Translations under genes and position numbers: made by a program
Assembly (NCBI GenBank): GCA_017516065.1
Contig: JAFWDQ010000015.1
Location: 124,001-188,000, forward strand
Length of the DNA: 64,000 bases
Source: Oscillospiraceae bacterium
GTDB lineage: Bacteria; Bacillota; Clostridia; Oscillospirales; Oscillospiraceae
Direction: 5' to 3'
The notes under the pieces: generated by a model
The model's input: the letters and a program-made list of their open reading frames with translations, nothing else
Databases searched by the model: none
Told to the model about the DNA's origin: nothing
Shown: positions 43,460 to 52,285 of the stretch, piece after piece
Numbering within the stretch: the stretch's first letter is position 1
Layout of the letters: every line of letters starts with the position of its first letter

Positions 43460-44968
43460 ATGAAATTGTATGATCGTGTCCTGTATTACTGGATTAGCCG
43501 GAATTTTACAACGGAATACCATGAAAACGGGGAAGAGATCCTGTTGTCGGCCCCGCTGCTGCTGGAGCAGGAGCGGGAAATGAGCGGACATGTTGTATTG
43601 ACCTGCGCGGCGGACACGGAGGGGTGGAAAACACCGCTTTCCCGGACGTTGCTCCTCTGTCTGGGACAGCCGGCCTGTTCCGCCGAACAGTTGAGCGATC
43701 ACGTGCTGATACTGCCGGAGGAGACGTCGGAGGCAAAGGTCATGAACGTGCTCTGCGAGGTGTTCGAGCTTTTCTCCCGGTGGGAGGCCACGGTGCTCCG
43801 GGCCATGGACGAGGAGTGGGGCTTCAGCGCCATCATCAACAGCTGCGACATGCTGGTGGAGGATCCGCTGGCCCTCAGCGACACGCGGTTCCGCTATATC
43901 GCCTACAGCAAGATGGCGGTGGAAAACGGCTTCGAGGCCCGCTACGTGGGCCCCGACGGAGGTCTGAGCCCCTCGGACGTGGACTATCTCATCTCCCAGC
44001 CGGGGTTCAAGGAACTGGAGAGCCGGCGGGACGAATTCTATGACCAGCACTTTGAAAACGTCATCCATAAGAACGTCTTTTACGGAGATGCCTATGTAGG
44101 CCGTCTCGGCCTGCCGTTTACGGACGACACGGTGAAGAATCAGTATTATCAGTACATTCTGCGGTATGTGGCCCGGTATGTGGAGCAGCTCTACGCCCGG
44201 TACGGGTCCTTCCGCAATGAGCTGGCCGCCGCCGACGAGCTGCAGAAGATGCTGGCAGAATATCTGGACGGCCTGCGGCCTGAGCTGGATCTGCCCCTGC
44301 TCCAGGCCAGCGGATTTCGGAGCGGAGATCAGTACTGTCTGGTGCAGTTTCAGCTGAATACGGAGAAAAACCTGTACGGCGCGTATCTGATGCAGCAGGT
44401 GGGCAGCGCCCGATGGGAGGGCAGCTGCTGCTTTTCCTGTGACTGCGGCGTGCTGGCTCTGGTTGACCTCACCGAGTACCGGCAGGCACAGCAGAAAGAT
44501 TTTGCGGAAAGTCTGAAGGATTTCCTCCGGAGCAACCGGATCCAGGCCGGGGTCAGCCGCTGCTTCCGGGACTGGAACGCTCTGCACCCGGCCTTCCGGC
44601 AGACGGACACGGCGCTGAAGCTGGGCCGCATCGAGGACCCCGGCGGCCTGTACTATCCCTTTGACGCCTATGCCTTCCAGCGGCTGCTCCGATCCGGGGT
44701 CGAGGGATTTACCCCGGAGCAGATCGCCGCCCCGTCGCTCCTGGCGCTGCGGCAGTACGACCGGGAGAACGGGACTGCATTCTGTGAGACGCTGCGCAGC
44801 TTCATCCGCTGCCGCTACAACGCATCTCTGGCGGCCCGGGAGCTCTATATCGCCCGAAGCACATTTCTCAATCGGATGGAGCGCATCGCAGAGCTGACGG
44901 AGCTGGATATGGAAGACTGGGATGCCCGACTGTATCTGGAGCTGTCGCTGAAGCTCCTTGAAGCATGA
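43460..44968 (+). CDS. PucR/CdaR-type transcriptional regulator
   Basis: 502 residues. The N-terminal two thirds carry a sensor-like mixed alpha/beta region with no membrane helix; the C-terminal 70 residues match the PucR helix-turn-helix (ALRQYDRENGTAFCETLRSFI, then NASLAARELYIARSTFLNRMERIAELT). Such regulators respond to metabolites such as purines, diacids or amino acids. AGAGGGA is 8 nt before ATG 43460. Divergence from the MATE gene suggests it may control that exporter. Confidence 0.8.
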   Translation: MKLYDRVLYYWISRNFTTEYHENGEEILLSAPLLLEQEREMSGHVVLTCAADTEGWKTPLSRTLLLCLGQPACSAEQLSDHVLILPEETSEAKVMNVLCEVFELFSRWEATVLRAMDEEWGFSAIINSCDMLVEDPLALSDTRFRYIAYSKMAVENGFEARYVGPDGGLSPSDVDYLISQPGFKELESRRDEFYDQHFENVIHKNVFYGDAYVGRLGLPFTDDTVKNQYYQYILRYVARYVEQLYARYGSFRNELAAADELQKMLAEYLDGLRPELDLPLLQASGFRSGDQYCLVQFQLNTEKNLYGAYLMQQVGSARWEGSCCFSCDCGVLALVDLTEYRQAQQKDFAESLKDFLRSNRIQAGVSRCFRDWNALHPAFRQTDTALKLGRIEDPGGLYYPFDAYAFQRLLRSGVEGFTPEQIAAPSLLALRQYDRENGTAFCETLRSFIRCRYNASLAARELYIARSTFLNRMERIAELTELDMEDWDARLYLELSLKLLEA

Positions 44969-45003
44969 AAAAAGGCTCTCCGAAGCAATTCGGAGAGCCT
45001 TTT
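44969..45003. terminator. bidirectional terminator
   Basis: 14-bp stem (44971-44984 with 44989-45002), loop GCAA, A and T flanks; between convergent regulator and ClC genes. Confidence 0.9.
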
Positions 45004-45014
45004 GCGTTTGAGGC

Positions 45015-46310
45015 TTACCACTTGAGCAGTTCCATATTCTCTTTGCTCTTCCAGCAGTCGATCTTGAACAGCTTCAGCTCCCGGTCGATCCGCTCCCGAA
45101 GGGTGGTGCGGCTGCCGGGGACCGGCAGCAGGATCCCCACGACGCAGGAGAACAACAGCGCGGGGAGCATGGTGAAGGGGAAGCAGACCAGCAGCAGAAT
45201 GGTCATGACGATGGGCAGCCGCACTGCCTGGGTGATCAGTGTGCCGCAGACGATGGCGGAGCAGAAGACGGGGTCCAGATGCAGCAGGGCGGCTATGCCG
45301 GAGCCGAGGGCAATCCCGGCAAAGATGAGGGGGAAGAAGAAGCCGCCCTTCCAGCCGGACTCGATACACAGATTGATGGTGAACAGCTTTATGATACCCA
45401 CAGCCACCAGGGCAAAGGGGATATAATTCATGTAATTCTCTGCCACGTGGGCCATGAGGGACTCGCCGGAGCAGAGGATCAGAGGGAAGGCGGTGCCCAG
45501 GATGCCCAGGCCCAGACCGCCGATGAGACCGCAGAGGATATAGCGGCGCCTGACCTTCATCCCGGCGAAGAACAGCCGGCACCGGCCCCGGACCCATACG
45601 TAGAAGCGTCCGGCGAAATAGCCCACCACCAGCAGCAGCGGGATCGCCGCGATGTCCCGCCAGGCCACGGACGCAGCGGGCATGGGATCCAGGTCAAAGC
45701 CGCCGCCGATGATGAAGCACAGGCCGAAATAGGTGATAAAGCCCCCGGCCGCCACGATGAGCCACAGACCCACAGCCCGCTTGACCGGCTGAATGGAATC
45801 GCGGTGAGGGGGCGGATAGCGGGAGATCAGGACCTTGATGATGTCCCTGTGGGACACATCACCGGAAGCGTAGACGTAGTTGAGATAGCGCAGGCAGTCG
45901 TTGGACCAGAAGATAACGCTGATCACGGAGCTGACCAGACCGGCCTCGGGTCCGATACTGCCGCCCAGGGCGATGGTGACAACAGCGCAGAAGGCATTGA
46001 GGATCACCCTGGTGTTGGGCAGACTTTTATCCTGGATGGAGAGGCGCCGAAAGGCCTCGTCCATGGTTTCCGGGTAGTTGCCGAAGCGCAGGTGCATGCC
46101 GCCCACAATGACGCCGCCGATGAGGCAGAGACACAGGGTGTACAGGTGCGATTTCACCCATGCGGGCAGAGCGACCCAGAAGAAGGTGATGCCGATGGAG
46201 ACCAGGGACAGATAGATCCAGAAAAAAGCGCCGATCAAAACGCCGCACAGCAGGGCAAACAACCGCAGGCGTGTTTTTGTAAAGTGCAGTTTTTTCGTTT
46301 TCATAATCAT
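45015..46310 (-). CDS. ClC-family chloride channel/transporter
   Basis: 431 residues with about ten to twelve hydrophobic segments. Selectivity-filter-type sequences are GGSIGPEAGLVSS (about 115-127; compare GREGPT) and SGWKGGFFFPLIFAG, with the gating Glu retained in GPEAG. Members conduct Cl- or exchange Cl-/F- for protons. There is no CBS domain. The start MIMK has a weak ribosome site. Alone on the minus strand between two plus-strand units. Confidence 0.88.
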   Translation of the reverse strand: MIMKTKKLHFTKTRLRLFALLCGVLIGAFFWIYLSLVSIGITFFWVALPAWVKSHLYTLCLCLIGGVIVGGMHLRFGNYPETMDEAFRRLSIQDKSLPNTRVILNAFCAVVTIALGGSIGPEAGLVSSVISVIFWSNDCLRYLNYVYASGDVSHRDIIKVLISRYPPPHRDSIQPVKRAVGLWLIVAAGGFITYFGLCFIIGGGFDLDPMPAASVAWRDIAAIPLLLVVGYFAGRFYVWVRGRCRLFFAGMKVRRRYILCGLIGGLGLGILGTAFPLILCSGESLMAHVAENYMNYIPFALVAVGIIKLFTINLCIESGWKGGFFFPLIFAGIALGSGIAALLHLDPVFCSAIVCGTLITQAVRLPIVMTILLLVCFPFTMLPALLFSCVVGILLPVPGSRTTLRERIDRELKLFKIDCWKSKENMELLKW

Positions 46311-46528
46311 ACCAGCCGGAGAGGGTCTCCGACGATCTTTCTATGGATGATCCGTCCGCCTGTGGAGGACGGAGGGGCGCGGCACAGTACGTCGGGCCGG
46401 ACGCGGAACGGACGAGCCGTGAATATACGCGTTACTATACTATATCACAGCCCGCTGTAAAATACCAGAGAAATTTTTATAAATAGGTATCCGACGCATT
46501 TCAGACGCTGCCGGAGGGAAAAAGGAAC

Positions 46529-46557
46529 TTGCGGTATGGCAGAGTCTCTGATATAAT
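46529..46557 (+). promoter_or_regulatory. promoter of the transketolase-like/ADH/ubiquitin-like block
   Basis: TTGCGG (46529-46534), 17-nt spacer, TATAAT (46552-46557), 48 bp before the first start codon. No terminator of standard form is seen before 52562. Confidence 0.65.
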
Positions 46558-46605
46558 ATACAATTAAGATAATAGACGTTTTGCAACTCTGGAAGGAGAG
46601 AGCAT

Positions 46606-47541
46606 ATGAGCACAGGCACCGTGGATCTGGTGCGCGGCTGGCGCACCATCAACTGCGGCTGGTGCGGCGCCAACGGCGAGATCATGGGCGAGGAAAATCA
46701 TCTGAAGCTGCAGCTTTTGGCTGACCGGGCCCGTCTCGCGGCAGTCCGGGAGCTGGGAGAGCTGGGCCGGGGCGATTATGACCGCTCCATGGCCTCGGCG
46801 GAGGTTCTGGCCGTGATTTTGGGCTACGGCATCTGCCGTGATCTGGAGGAGCAGCGGCTCATCGGGCAGAACGCCTTTGTCATGACCCGGAGCTATGCCG
46901 GCCCCACGCTGCGTGCCGTGCTGGCTCTGAGGGGCTTCTTCCGGGACGAGCCGGAGCTGGAGACCGTGCCCCTGCCCGATTTTACCGCTCGGTGTCAGCA
47001 GGGGCTTGTGCCCGGCGTGGATGCCGCGGCGGATACCCTGGCCCACGGTATGTCCGTGGCGCTGGGAATGGCCCTGTCCGTCCGGGTGGACCGGATCGAC
47101 CACGACGTCTATGCCCTGCTGGGGGACGGTCCTCTGGAGGATGCCCGGGAGAGCCTGGAGCTGGCCGTGAGGGCCAAAGCCGACCGGCTTGTGGCGTTTG
47201 TGGAGGACCGGACGCCACTGGGCCGCCGGGACGATCTCACGTCGGCAGGCCGCCTGTTCCACGACTGCGGCTGGAGCGTGCATGAGGTGGACGGCCACAG
47301 CGTCAAGGAGATCCGAGCCGCCATCTATGACTGCCGGATGATCACCGGCAAGCCCCACGCCGTGATCCTTCACACCGTAGGCGGCCGGGGATGTACCTTC
47401 GCCGAGGAGGCGGCGGACTGCACCGACCTGCGGCCGACCCATACCATGATCGGCAGCGCCTGCCAGACCCTGCAGGAGCGCATTGAATTCAACGCCTCGG
47501 AGCTGGAGGACGTGGTCTCGGGGGTGCGGTCATGCCGGTGA
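46606..47541 (+). CDS. transketolase N-terminal-subunit-like protein, thiamine site degenerate
   Basis: 311 residues. Fold markers of the ThDP-binding N-terminal transketolase domain are visible: a helix-rich start, DTLAHGMSVALGMALS, and VYALLGDGPLEDARESLELAVRAKADRLVAFVEDR as a counterpart of the GDG-x(n)-N motif. Gly173-Asp174-Gly175 remain but the Mg-binding Asn of the motif is Arg in VEDR, and the canonical SGHPGG near the N-terminus is absent. It may be catalytically inactive or use another cofactor. It overlaps the next gene by 10 bp, as split transketolases do. Confidence 0.7.
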   Translation: MSTGTVDLVRGWRTINCGWCGANGEIMGEENHLKLQLLADRARLAAVRELGELGRGDYDRSMASAEVLAVILGYGICRDLEEQRLIGQNAFVMTRSYAGPTLRAVLALRGFFRDEPELETVPLPDFTARCQQGLVPGVDAAADTLAHGMSVALGMALSVRVDRIDHDVYALLGDGPLEDARESLELAVRAKADRLVAFVEDRTPLGRRDDLTSAGRLFHDCGWSVHEVDGHSVKEIRAAIYDCRMITGKPHAVILHTVGGRGCTFAEEAADCTDLRPTHTMIGSACQTLQERIEFNASELEDVVSGVRSCR

Positions 47542-48497
47542 TCCTCAATGATCTCCGGGGCCACCGGGACCCGGACCTGATGATGGACGTCTGGACCCGG
47601 ACCCTGTTGGAGCTGGCGAAGGAGGACCGGAGCCTGGTGGTTCTGGACAGTGCGCCGGAACCGGGCCGGGGCGCAGGCCATTTCGCCGATAAAAATCCAA
47701 CCCGCTACTTTGACTGCGGCCCCAACGCCCGACAGATGGTCGGCATCGGGGCAGGACTGGCCGCCGCGGGCAAGCGGGTCTTCGGCGCCGTCTCCGCCGA
47801 CAGCGTGGAGCGGGACGCCGCTGCGATCCTGCGGCTGGCAGTGCTCCCGAAGGCGTCCATGGTCCTGGCGGGCCTGGACCCCGGCGTGATCTGCGGTCTG
47901 AACGCAGGCCCGGTGCTGTCCTGCCGGGACGGTGCTGCGTTCCGGGGCGTGCCCGGCGTGACGATCCTTGACCCGGCGGACCCTGTCCAGCTGCGGACGC
48001 TGCTGCGCGGATCGCCGGACCGGGAGGGGCTGACCTACCTGCGTCTGCCCCGCCGGGACGTGAAAAAAGTCTATGAATCCGGATCGACCTTTGCCGTGGG
48101 CCGGATGCCTGTTCTGATGGAGGGTTCGGACGTGACGATCGTTGCCTCCGGCGTTGTGCTGGACGAGGCCCTGCAGGCCGCTGAGCAGCTGGCGGGGGAA
48201 GGGATCTCCGCCGCCGTGCTGGACGGTTTTTCCTGGCAGCCGCTGGATCGGGAGACCCTGGCCCTGTGGGCCGGACGCACCGGCGCCGTGGTGACGGCGG
48301 AGAACCACAGCCGCACTGGCGGCCTGGGCACCGCGGTGGCGGAGGCACTGGCGGAGCTCTGCCCCGTGCCTCTGGAGCGCGCGGCCGTCCCCGACGGGTT
48401 TGCCGGCCGGGCCGTGGCGTCCGCCCTGATGGACCGATGCGCCCTCCGGGCCCCGGATATTGCCGCGGCCGTCCGCCGGGTGATGGAAAGAAAGTAA
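47532..48497 (+). CDS. transketolase C-terminal-subunit-like protein, catalytic Glu replaced
   Basis: 321 residues containing the pyrimidine-binding and C-terminal domains: RSLVVLDSAPEPGRG, DCGPNARQMVGIGAGLAAAGKRVF, and the C-terminal TGAVVTAENHSRTGGLGTAVAEAL. In active enzymes the corresponding segment is A-E-Q-N-M-V-G-I; here it is N-A-R-Q-M-V-G-I, so the Glu that activates ThDP is Ala66. Both halves of the pair therefore lack key ThDP residues. Forms a presumed heterodimer with the preceding protein. The alcohol dehydrogenase gene follows 29 bp later. Confidence 0.7.
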   Translation: MPVILNDLRGHRDPDLMMDVWTRTLLELAKEDRSLVVLDSAPEPGRGAGHFADKNPTRYFDCGPNARQMVGIGAGLAAAGKRVFGAVSADSVERDAAAILRLAVLPKASMVLAGLDPGVICGLNAGPVLSCRDGAAFRGVPGVTILDPADPVQLRTLLRGSPDREGLTYLRLPRRDVKKVYESGSTFAVGRMPVLMEGSDVTIVASGVVLDEALQAAEQLAGEGISAAVLDGFSWQPLDRETLALWAGRTGAVVTAENHSRTGGLGTAVAEALAELCPVPLERAAVPDGFAGRAVASALMDRCALRAPDIAAAVRRVMERK

Positions 48498-48526
48498 AGA
48501 CTCTGTAACGGATAGAGGAGTTTTCA

Positions 48527-49705
48527 ATGAAGAATTTCAATTACTATGCCCCTACGCGGGTGGTCTTCGGCATCGGCGCGGAGACGCAGACCGGCGCCCT
48601 GATCCGTGCCCAGGGCGGGACGCGCGTCCTGGTCCACTACGGCACCCATTTTGCCCAGGAGAGCGGACTGCTGGACCGGGTCTGCGCCTCGCTGCGGGAA
48701 GCAGAGCTGCCCTATGTTCTGCTGGGCGGCGTCGTGCCCAATCCCCGGGTATCCCTGATCCGGGAGGGCATCGAGCTGTGCCGCCGGGAGAACGTGGATT
48801 TTCTGCTGGCCGTGGGCGGCGGCAGCGTCATTGACGCTGCCAAGGCCATCGGCTACGGCCTGTGCTATGACGGAGACGTGTGGGATATCTACGCAAAAAA
48901 GGCGGTGCCGACGGCCTGCGCGCCGGTGGGCGCCGTGGTGACCTTCTCCGCCGCCGGCAGCGAGATGAGCGATTCCTCCGTCATCACCAACGAGGACGGC
49001 TGGCTCAAGCGGGGCTGCAACAACGACCTGTGCCGCTGCCGCTTCGCGGTGCTGAACCCGGAGCTGACGGTCAGCCTGTCACCCTGGCAGACGGCCTGCG
49101 GCTGCACGGACATCCTCATGCACACCATGGAACGGTATTTCACCACGGAGCCGGACACGGAGCTGACGGATGCCATTGCAGAGTCCCTGCTGCGCACGGT
49201 GATCCGAAACGCCAGAGCGGTGATGAAGGATCCCGGGGACCTCAACGCCCGCAGCCAGATCATGTGGGCGGGCAGTCTGTCCCACAATGGGCTCACCGGC
49301 TGCGGCACCGTGGGAGACTGGGCCTGCCATCAGCTGGAGCATGAGATCAGCGGCATGTTCGACGTGGACCACGGTGCGGGCCTGGCCGCCATCTGGGCCA
49401 GCTGGGCCCGGTACGTCTATCAGGAGAAGCCGGAGCGCTTCGCCCAGTTCGCCACCCGGGTCATGGGCCTGAACCCCAAGGGCCAGACTGCGGAGTGGAC
49501 GGCGCTGGCGGGCATCCGGGCCTTTGAAGCGTTCCTGACGGAGATCGGGATGCCCATCTCCATCGGCGGTCTGGGCGTCGCGGTGACGGACAAAAACATC
49601 GAGGAAATGGCCTGGAAATGCAGCTTTGAAAACACGCGGACCATCGGAAACTTCCGCAGGCTGGAGCTGGAGGATATCCGCCGCATCTATCTGGCCGCAA
49701 GATAA
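48527..49705 (+). CDS. iron-containing alcohol dehydrogenase (BDH-like)
   Basis: 392 residues of group III ADH. NAD(P)-binding part has AVGGGSVIDAAKAIGYG; metal ligands are predicted in GCTDILMHTMERYF (Asp, His) and in WACHQLEHEISGMFDVDHGAGLA (two His). Closest to butanol dehydrogenases of the YugJ/BdhB type. Reduces or oxidises short alcohol/aldehyde pairs. It is the third gene of the block, 50 bp before the E1-like gene with no obvious terminator between. Confidence 0.93.
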   Translation: MKNFNYYAPTRVVFGIGAETQTGALIRAQGGTRVLVHYGTHFAQESGLLDRVCASLREAELPYVLLGGVVPNPRVSLIREGIELCRRENVDFLLAVGGGSVIDAAKAIGYGLCYDGDVWDIYAKKAVPTACAPVGAVVTFSAAGSEMSDSSVITNEDGWLKRGCNNDLCRCRFAVLNPELTVSLSPWQTACGCTDILMHTMERYFTTEPDTELTDAIAESLLRTVIRNARAVMKDPGDLNARSQIMWAGSLSHNGLTGCGTVGDWACHQLEHEISGMFDVDHGAGLAAIWASWARYVYQEKPERFAQFATRVMGLNPKGQTAEWTALAGIRAFEAFLTEIGMPISIGGLGVAVTDKNIEEMAWKCSFENTRTIGNFRRLELEDIRRIYLAAR

Positions 49706-49755
49706 AAGAGACCGGTGCCCGGGCATTTGACCGGAATAGGGAGGAGGAGACCGAT

Positions 49756-50982
49756 ATGAAGCACGACAGCGGAATCGTGGAATACGTCCCTGAGAAGATG
49801 ACCGGTACGCTGGAGAAGATCTATGACATGAAGATCTTCATCGCCGGCGTAGGCGCCGTAGGCAGTCATATTGCCGAGGCGCTGTACCAGCACGGCGTCG
49901 GGATCCGGAAGGGGAATCTGTATCTCAACGACTACGACCATGTGGACAACAGCAACTATACGAAGCAGAGCGGCGTCTACAAGGCAGCGGATCTGAGCAA
50001 ATCCAAGGCTCAGGCGCTGGCGGACAACATCAACGAGGTGGTAGGCCGGGAGGACTACTGCGTGCCCATGAATATGGACATCTGCGATCTGGGCACGGAG
50101 TATTTTGCCGACTTTGACGCGGTATTCATCGCGGTGGACAACTTCAAGGCCCGGATGCACATCAACAAGGTCCTCAAGCACTGCAGCCGTATCCCCATGG
50201 TCTTCACCACCGGCACAGGCTCCAACAAGGCCGAGAGCATCTGCCTGGACATGAAGAAGCTGTGCACCCGCTGCCTGTGGTCGGAGAAGTGGCTGGCAGG
50301 GGAGAAGGTGCCCACCGGCTGCCGGTTCGCCTACGAGACCCAGATCAAGGCCGGGACCACTCCCACCTCCAAGATGCTCAGTGCCTTTGCCGGCCTGCTG
50401 GCCTTCGCCCAGTTCAACGCCTGGGTGGAGGGCCATGAGGAAGTCCTCAACAAGCGCAAGGAGATCGTCATCACCGACGACGGCGTGGAGTGCCACACCT
50501 CCAGGCCCATCCGCAAGCCCGGCTGCCCGGACTGCGACCTGGGCCCCGCCGAGGAGCTGAAGGCCCTGCCCGGCTCCGTATACACCATGACCCTGCGGGA
50601 CCTGTTTACCCTGCTGCGCAAGGAACTGGGCCCCGATCAGGAGTTCCAGATCCCCACGGACAGCGGCGGTTTCCTGCTGGAGGATTTCTGCCCCGTCTGC
50701 GGCCGGCAGAAGAAGGTCCTCAAGCCCGCCCGCCGTGTCAAGCAGGAGTCCCTGATCTGCGAGGAGTGCCGGGGCAGGCGCCGGAAGACGGATCTGCCCA
50801 ATCCGATAGCGATCACCGAATTCACCATGGAGTGCCCCGACGAGGTGCTGGACATGCGCCTGTTCGACCTGGGCTTCCGGGTGAAGGGCTACGTGGTGGC
50901 CGAAAGCATCATCGACCTGTGGTCCGACGACGACGAGGAGATCAGGCACTGGTTCTTCTATCTGGACGAGAACAGGAACTGA
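49756..50982 (+). CDS. E1-like ubiquitin-activating (ThiF/MoeB superfamily) enzyme
   Basis: 408 residues. Adenylation domain: MKIFIAGVGAVGSHIAEAL (GxGxxG at 31-36), YLNDYDHVDNSNYTKQ, DAVFIAVDNFKARMHINK. Zinc-type Cys pairs: CTRC near 172, PGCPDC, CPVC and CEEC. A candidate catalytic Cys is Cys189 (PTGCRFAYE) ahead of AGTTPTSKMLSAFAG, in the place of the crossover loop of E1 enzymes. The C-terminal 130 residues are an extension with the last Cys pairs, of unknown role. It would adenylate the C-terminus of a ubiquitin-like protein. GGGAGGAGG precedes ATG 49756. Confidence 0.88.
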   Translation: MKHDSGIVEYVPEKMTGTLEKIYDMKIFIAGVGAVGSHIAEALYQHGVGIRKGNLYLNDYDHVDNSNYTKQSGVYKAADLSKSKAQALADNINEVVGREDYCVPMNMDICDLGTEYFADFDAVFIAVDNFKARMHINKVLKHCSRIPMVFTTGTGSNKAESICLDMKKLCTRCLWSEKWLAGEKVPTGCRFAYETQIKAGTTPTSKMLSAFAGLLAFAQFNAWVEGHEEVLNKRKEIVITDDGVECHTSRPIRKPGCPDCDLGPAEELKALPGSVYTMTLRDLFTLLRKELGPDQEFQIPTDSGGFLLEDFCPVCGRQKKVLKPARRVKQESLICEECRGRRRKTDLPNPIAITEFTMECPDEVLDMRLFDLGFRVKGYVVAESIIDLWSDDDEEIRHWFFYLDENRN

Positions 50983-51039
50983 GTATTCCAGCGCCCGGCC
51001 GAGAGGGCGTGATCCATCAGTAAAGAGGGGAAGTAGTAC

Positions 51040-51567
51040 ATGACTGATCGAGAAGCAGAGGTCCGATGGCTCAAGCAGAGTCTGCAGGAGGTGCGGCAGA
51101 AGCTGGCGCCCTGCAGTGCGTATATCAAACTGGAGCGGCTGAGCAACACCAGCCTTCACATCACGCTGGACGGAGAGGCGTTCTACGCGGCCACCGGCTG
51201 CCGGCGCAAGGGCCCCTTTACCTACGTGGACAACGGCACCAACACGCCGTCCCCGGCGGAAAAGAACGGATTCCGTCTCAGCTTCGCCATCCGGCCCTTC
51301 ACCATCGTCTTCGATGAGCGGCCGGCCCATCCCAACGTCTACGACGTATCCAAGCGCATGTGCACCGGGTATCAGACCTCCACCACGTCCATGCTGACGC
51401 TTGTGGGCAAGGCCATGCGGGTGATCCTCTTCGATCCCGGCATCGTGAACACCCACAGCGCAGCCTGCGGCAAGGAGTTCACCTGGTACCGCACCATGCG
51501 GGATCAGGGCAAGTTTCCCTGCGTGAATCTGGCCGCTTTCTTCTCCGGGGAATATCACGAAGACTAA
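51040..51567 (+). CDS. E2-like ubiquitin-conjugating-enzyme-fold protein
   Basis: 175 residues. The sequence follows the E2 pattern: N-terminal amphipathic helix (EVRWLKQSLQEVRQKL), beta strands with FRLSFAIRPFTIVF, then HPNVYDVSKRMCTG, equivalent to the H-P-N-V-x(n)-C segment of E2 enzymes, so Cys108 is the likely thioester site. A C-terminal helical part follows (GKEFTWYRTMRDQGKFP). It sits between E1-like and JAB genes, which supports the assignment. Sequence identity to eukaryotic E2s is low, so the fold call should be tested by profile or structure comparison. Confidence 0.75.
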   Translation: MTDREAEVRWLKQSLQEVRQKLAPCSAYIKLERLSNTSLHITLDGEAFYAATGCRRKGPFTYVDNGTNTPSPAEKNGFRLSFAIRPFTIVFDERPAHPNVYDVSKRMCTGYQTSTTSMLTLVGKAMRVILFDPGIVNTHSAACGKEFTWYRTMRDQGKFPCVNLAAFFSGEYHED

Positions 51568-51586
51568 CCGAAAGGAGCCGTATATC

Positions 51587-52258
51587 ATGCCACGAGTCGT
51601 GTCCGTATCCAGACCTGAGGTCCACACCATCACCATGGACGAGGTCATTGCCCTGTGCGGCGGCAAGTCCGAGGTGTTTGCCGACCCGAAGGACGCCCCC
51701 GGCGCCGTGATCTTCACCCCGGAGGGCAGGGGCGACCTGTTCCAGTTCATCCACTGGGGCGAGTATCATCCCAACAATCTCAAGGAGCAGCAGTGCATTC
51801 CCGTTGGTTACAACTGCTTTGACCCGGTGCGGAACATCCCCTTCATCGTGGTCACCGCCACGCTGCACCTGTACTGCGTCAGGCGCTCCCGTGCCAACTC
51901 CGCCCTGGGCGATCCCCACCATCAGGCCATGGTGGAGCAGCAGATCACCGATGAGATCGCCTGCATGAACAGCATCGCCGCCCCTGAGGGCCGCGAGGTG
52001 GGGCTCCGGGGCAACGATCAGATCGCCCCGATCTTCCGGAAGCTGGGGAAGCTGTCCATGGTAGGCAAGATCCACACGCACCCGCAGATGGACGTGTTCC
52101 TCTCCGGTACGGACAAGCTGGGCCACGTCAACGGCGCCGATTTCTGGGTCAGCATGGTGGCCAATCCCCAGTATAAAAAGCTCTCCGCCTTCGGCGGCAA
52201 GGCCGCCAGGGCCTGCACGATCCTGTTCTGCGACCGGGCGGAGGAGACAGAAGAATAA
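51587..52258 (+). CDS. JAB/MPN (JAMM) metalloprotease, deubiquitinase-like
   Basis: 223 residues. The JAMM zinc motif is complete in KIHTHPQMDVFLSGTD: His163, His165, Ser173, Asp176 (H-x-H-x7-S-x2-D). The preceding beta strands (FIVVTATLHLYCVRR) and acidic segment (EQQITDEIACMNS) could supply the catalytic Glu. Such enzymes trim the C-terminus of ubiquitin-like proteins or cut isopeptide bonds. 19 bp after the E2-like gene and 27 bp before the ubiquitin-like gene. Confidence 0.88.
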   Translation: MPRVVSVSRPEVHTITMDEVIALCGGKSEVFADPKDAPGAVIFTPEGRGDLFQFIHWGEYHPNNLKEQQCIPVGYNCFDPVRNIPFIVVTATLHLYCVRRSRANSALGDPHHQAMVEQQITDEIACMNSIAAPEGREVGLRGNDQIAPIFRKLGKLSMVGKIHTHPQMDVFLSGTDKLGHVNGADFWVSMVANPQYKKLSAFGGKAARACTILFCDRAEETEE

Positions 52259-52285
52259 ACAAAAAGTTGAGAGGAGAATACGATC

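Noticed and set aside
49756..50982. Assignment of the E1-like gene to thiamine or molybdopterin synthesis
   Set aside because: No thiS, thiG, moaD or moaE genes nearby; neighbours are E2-like, JAB and ubiquitin-like genes.
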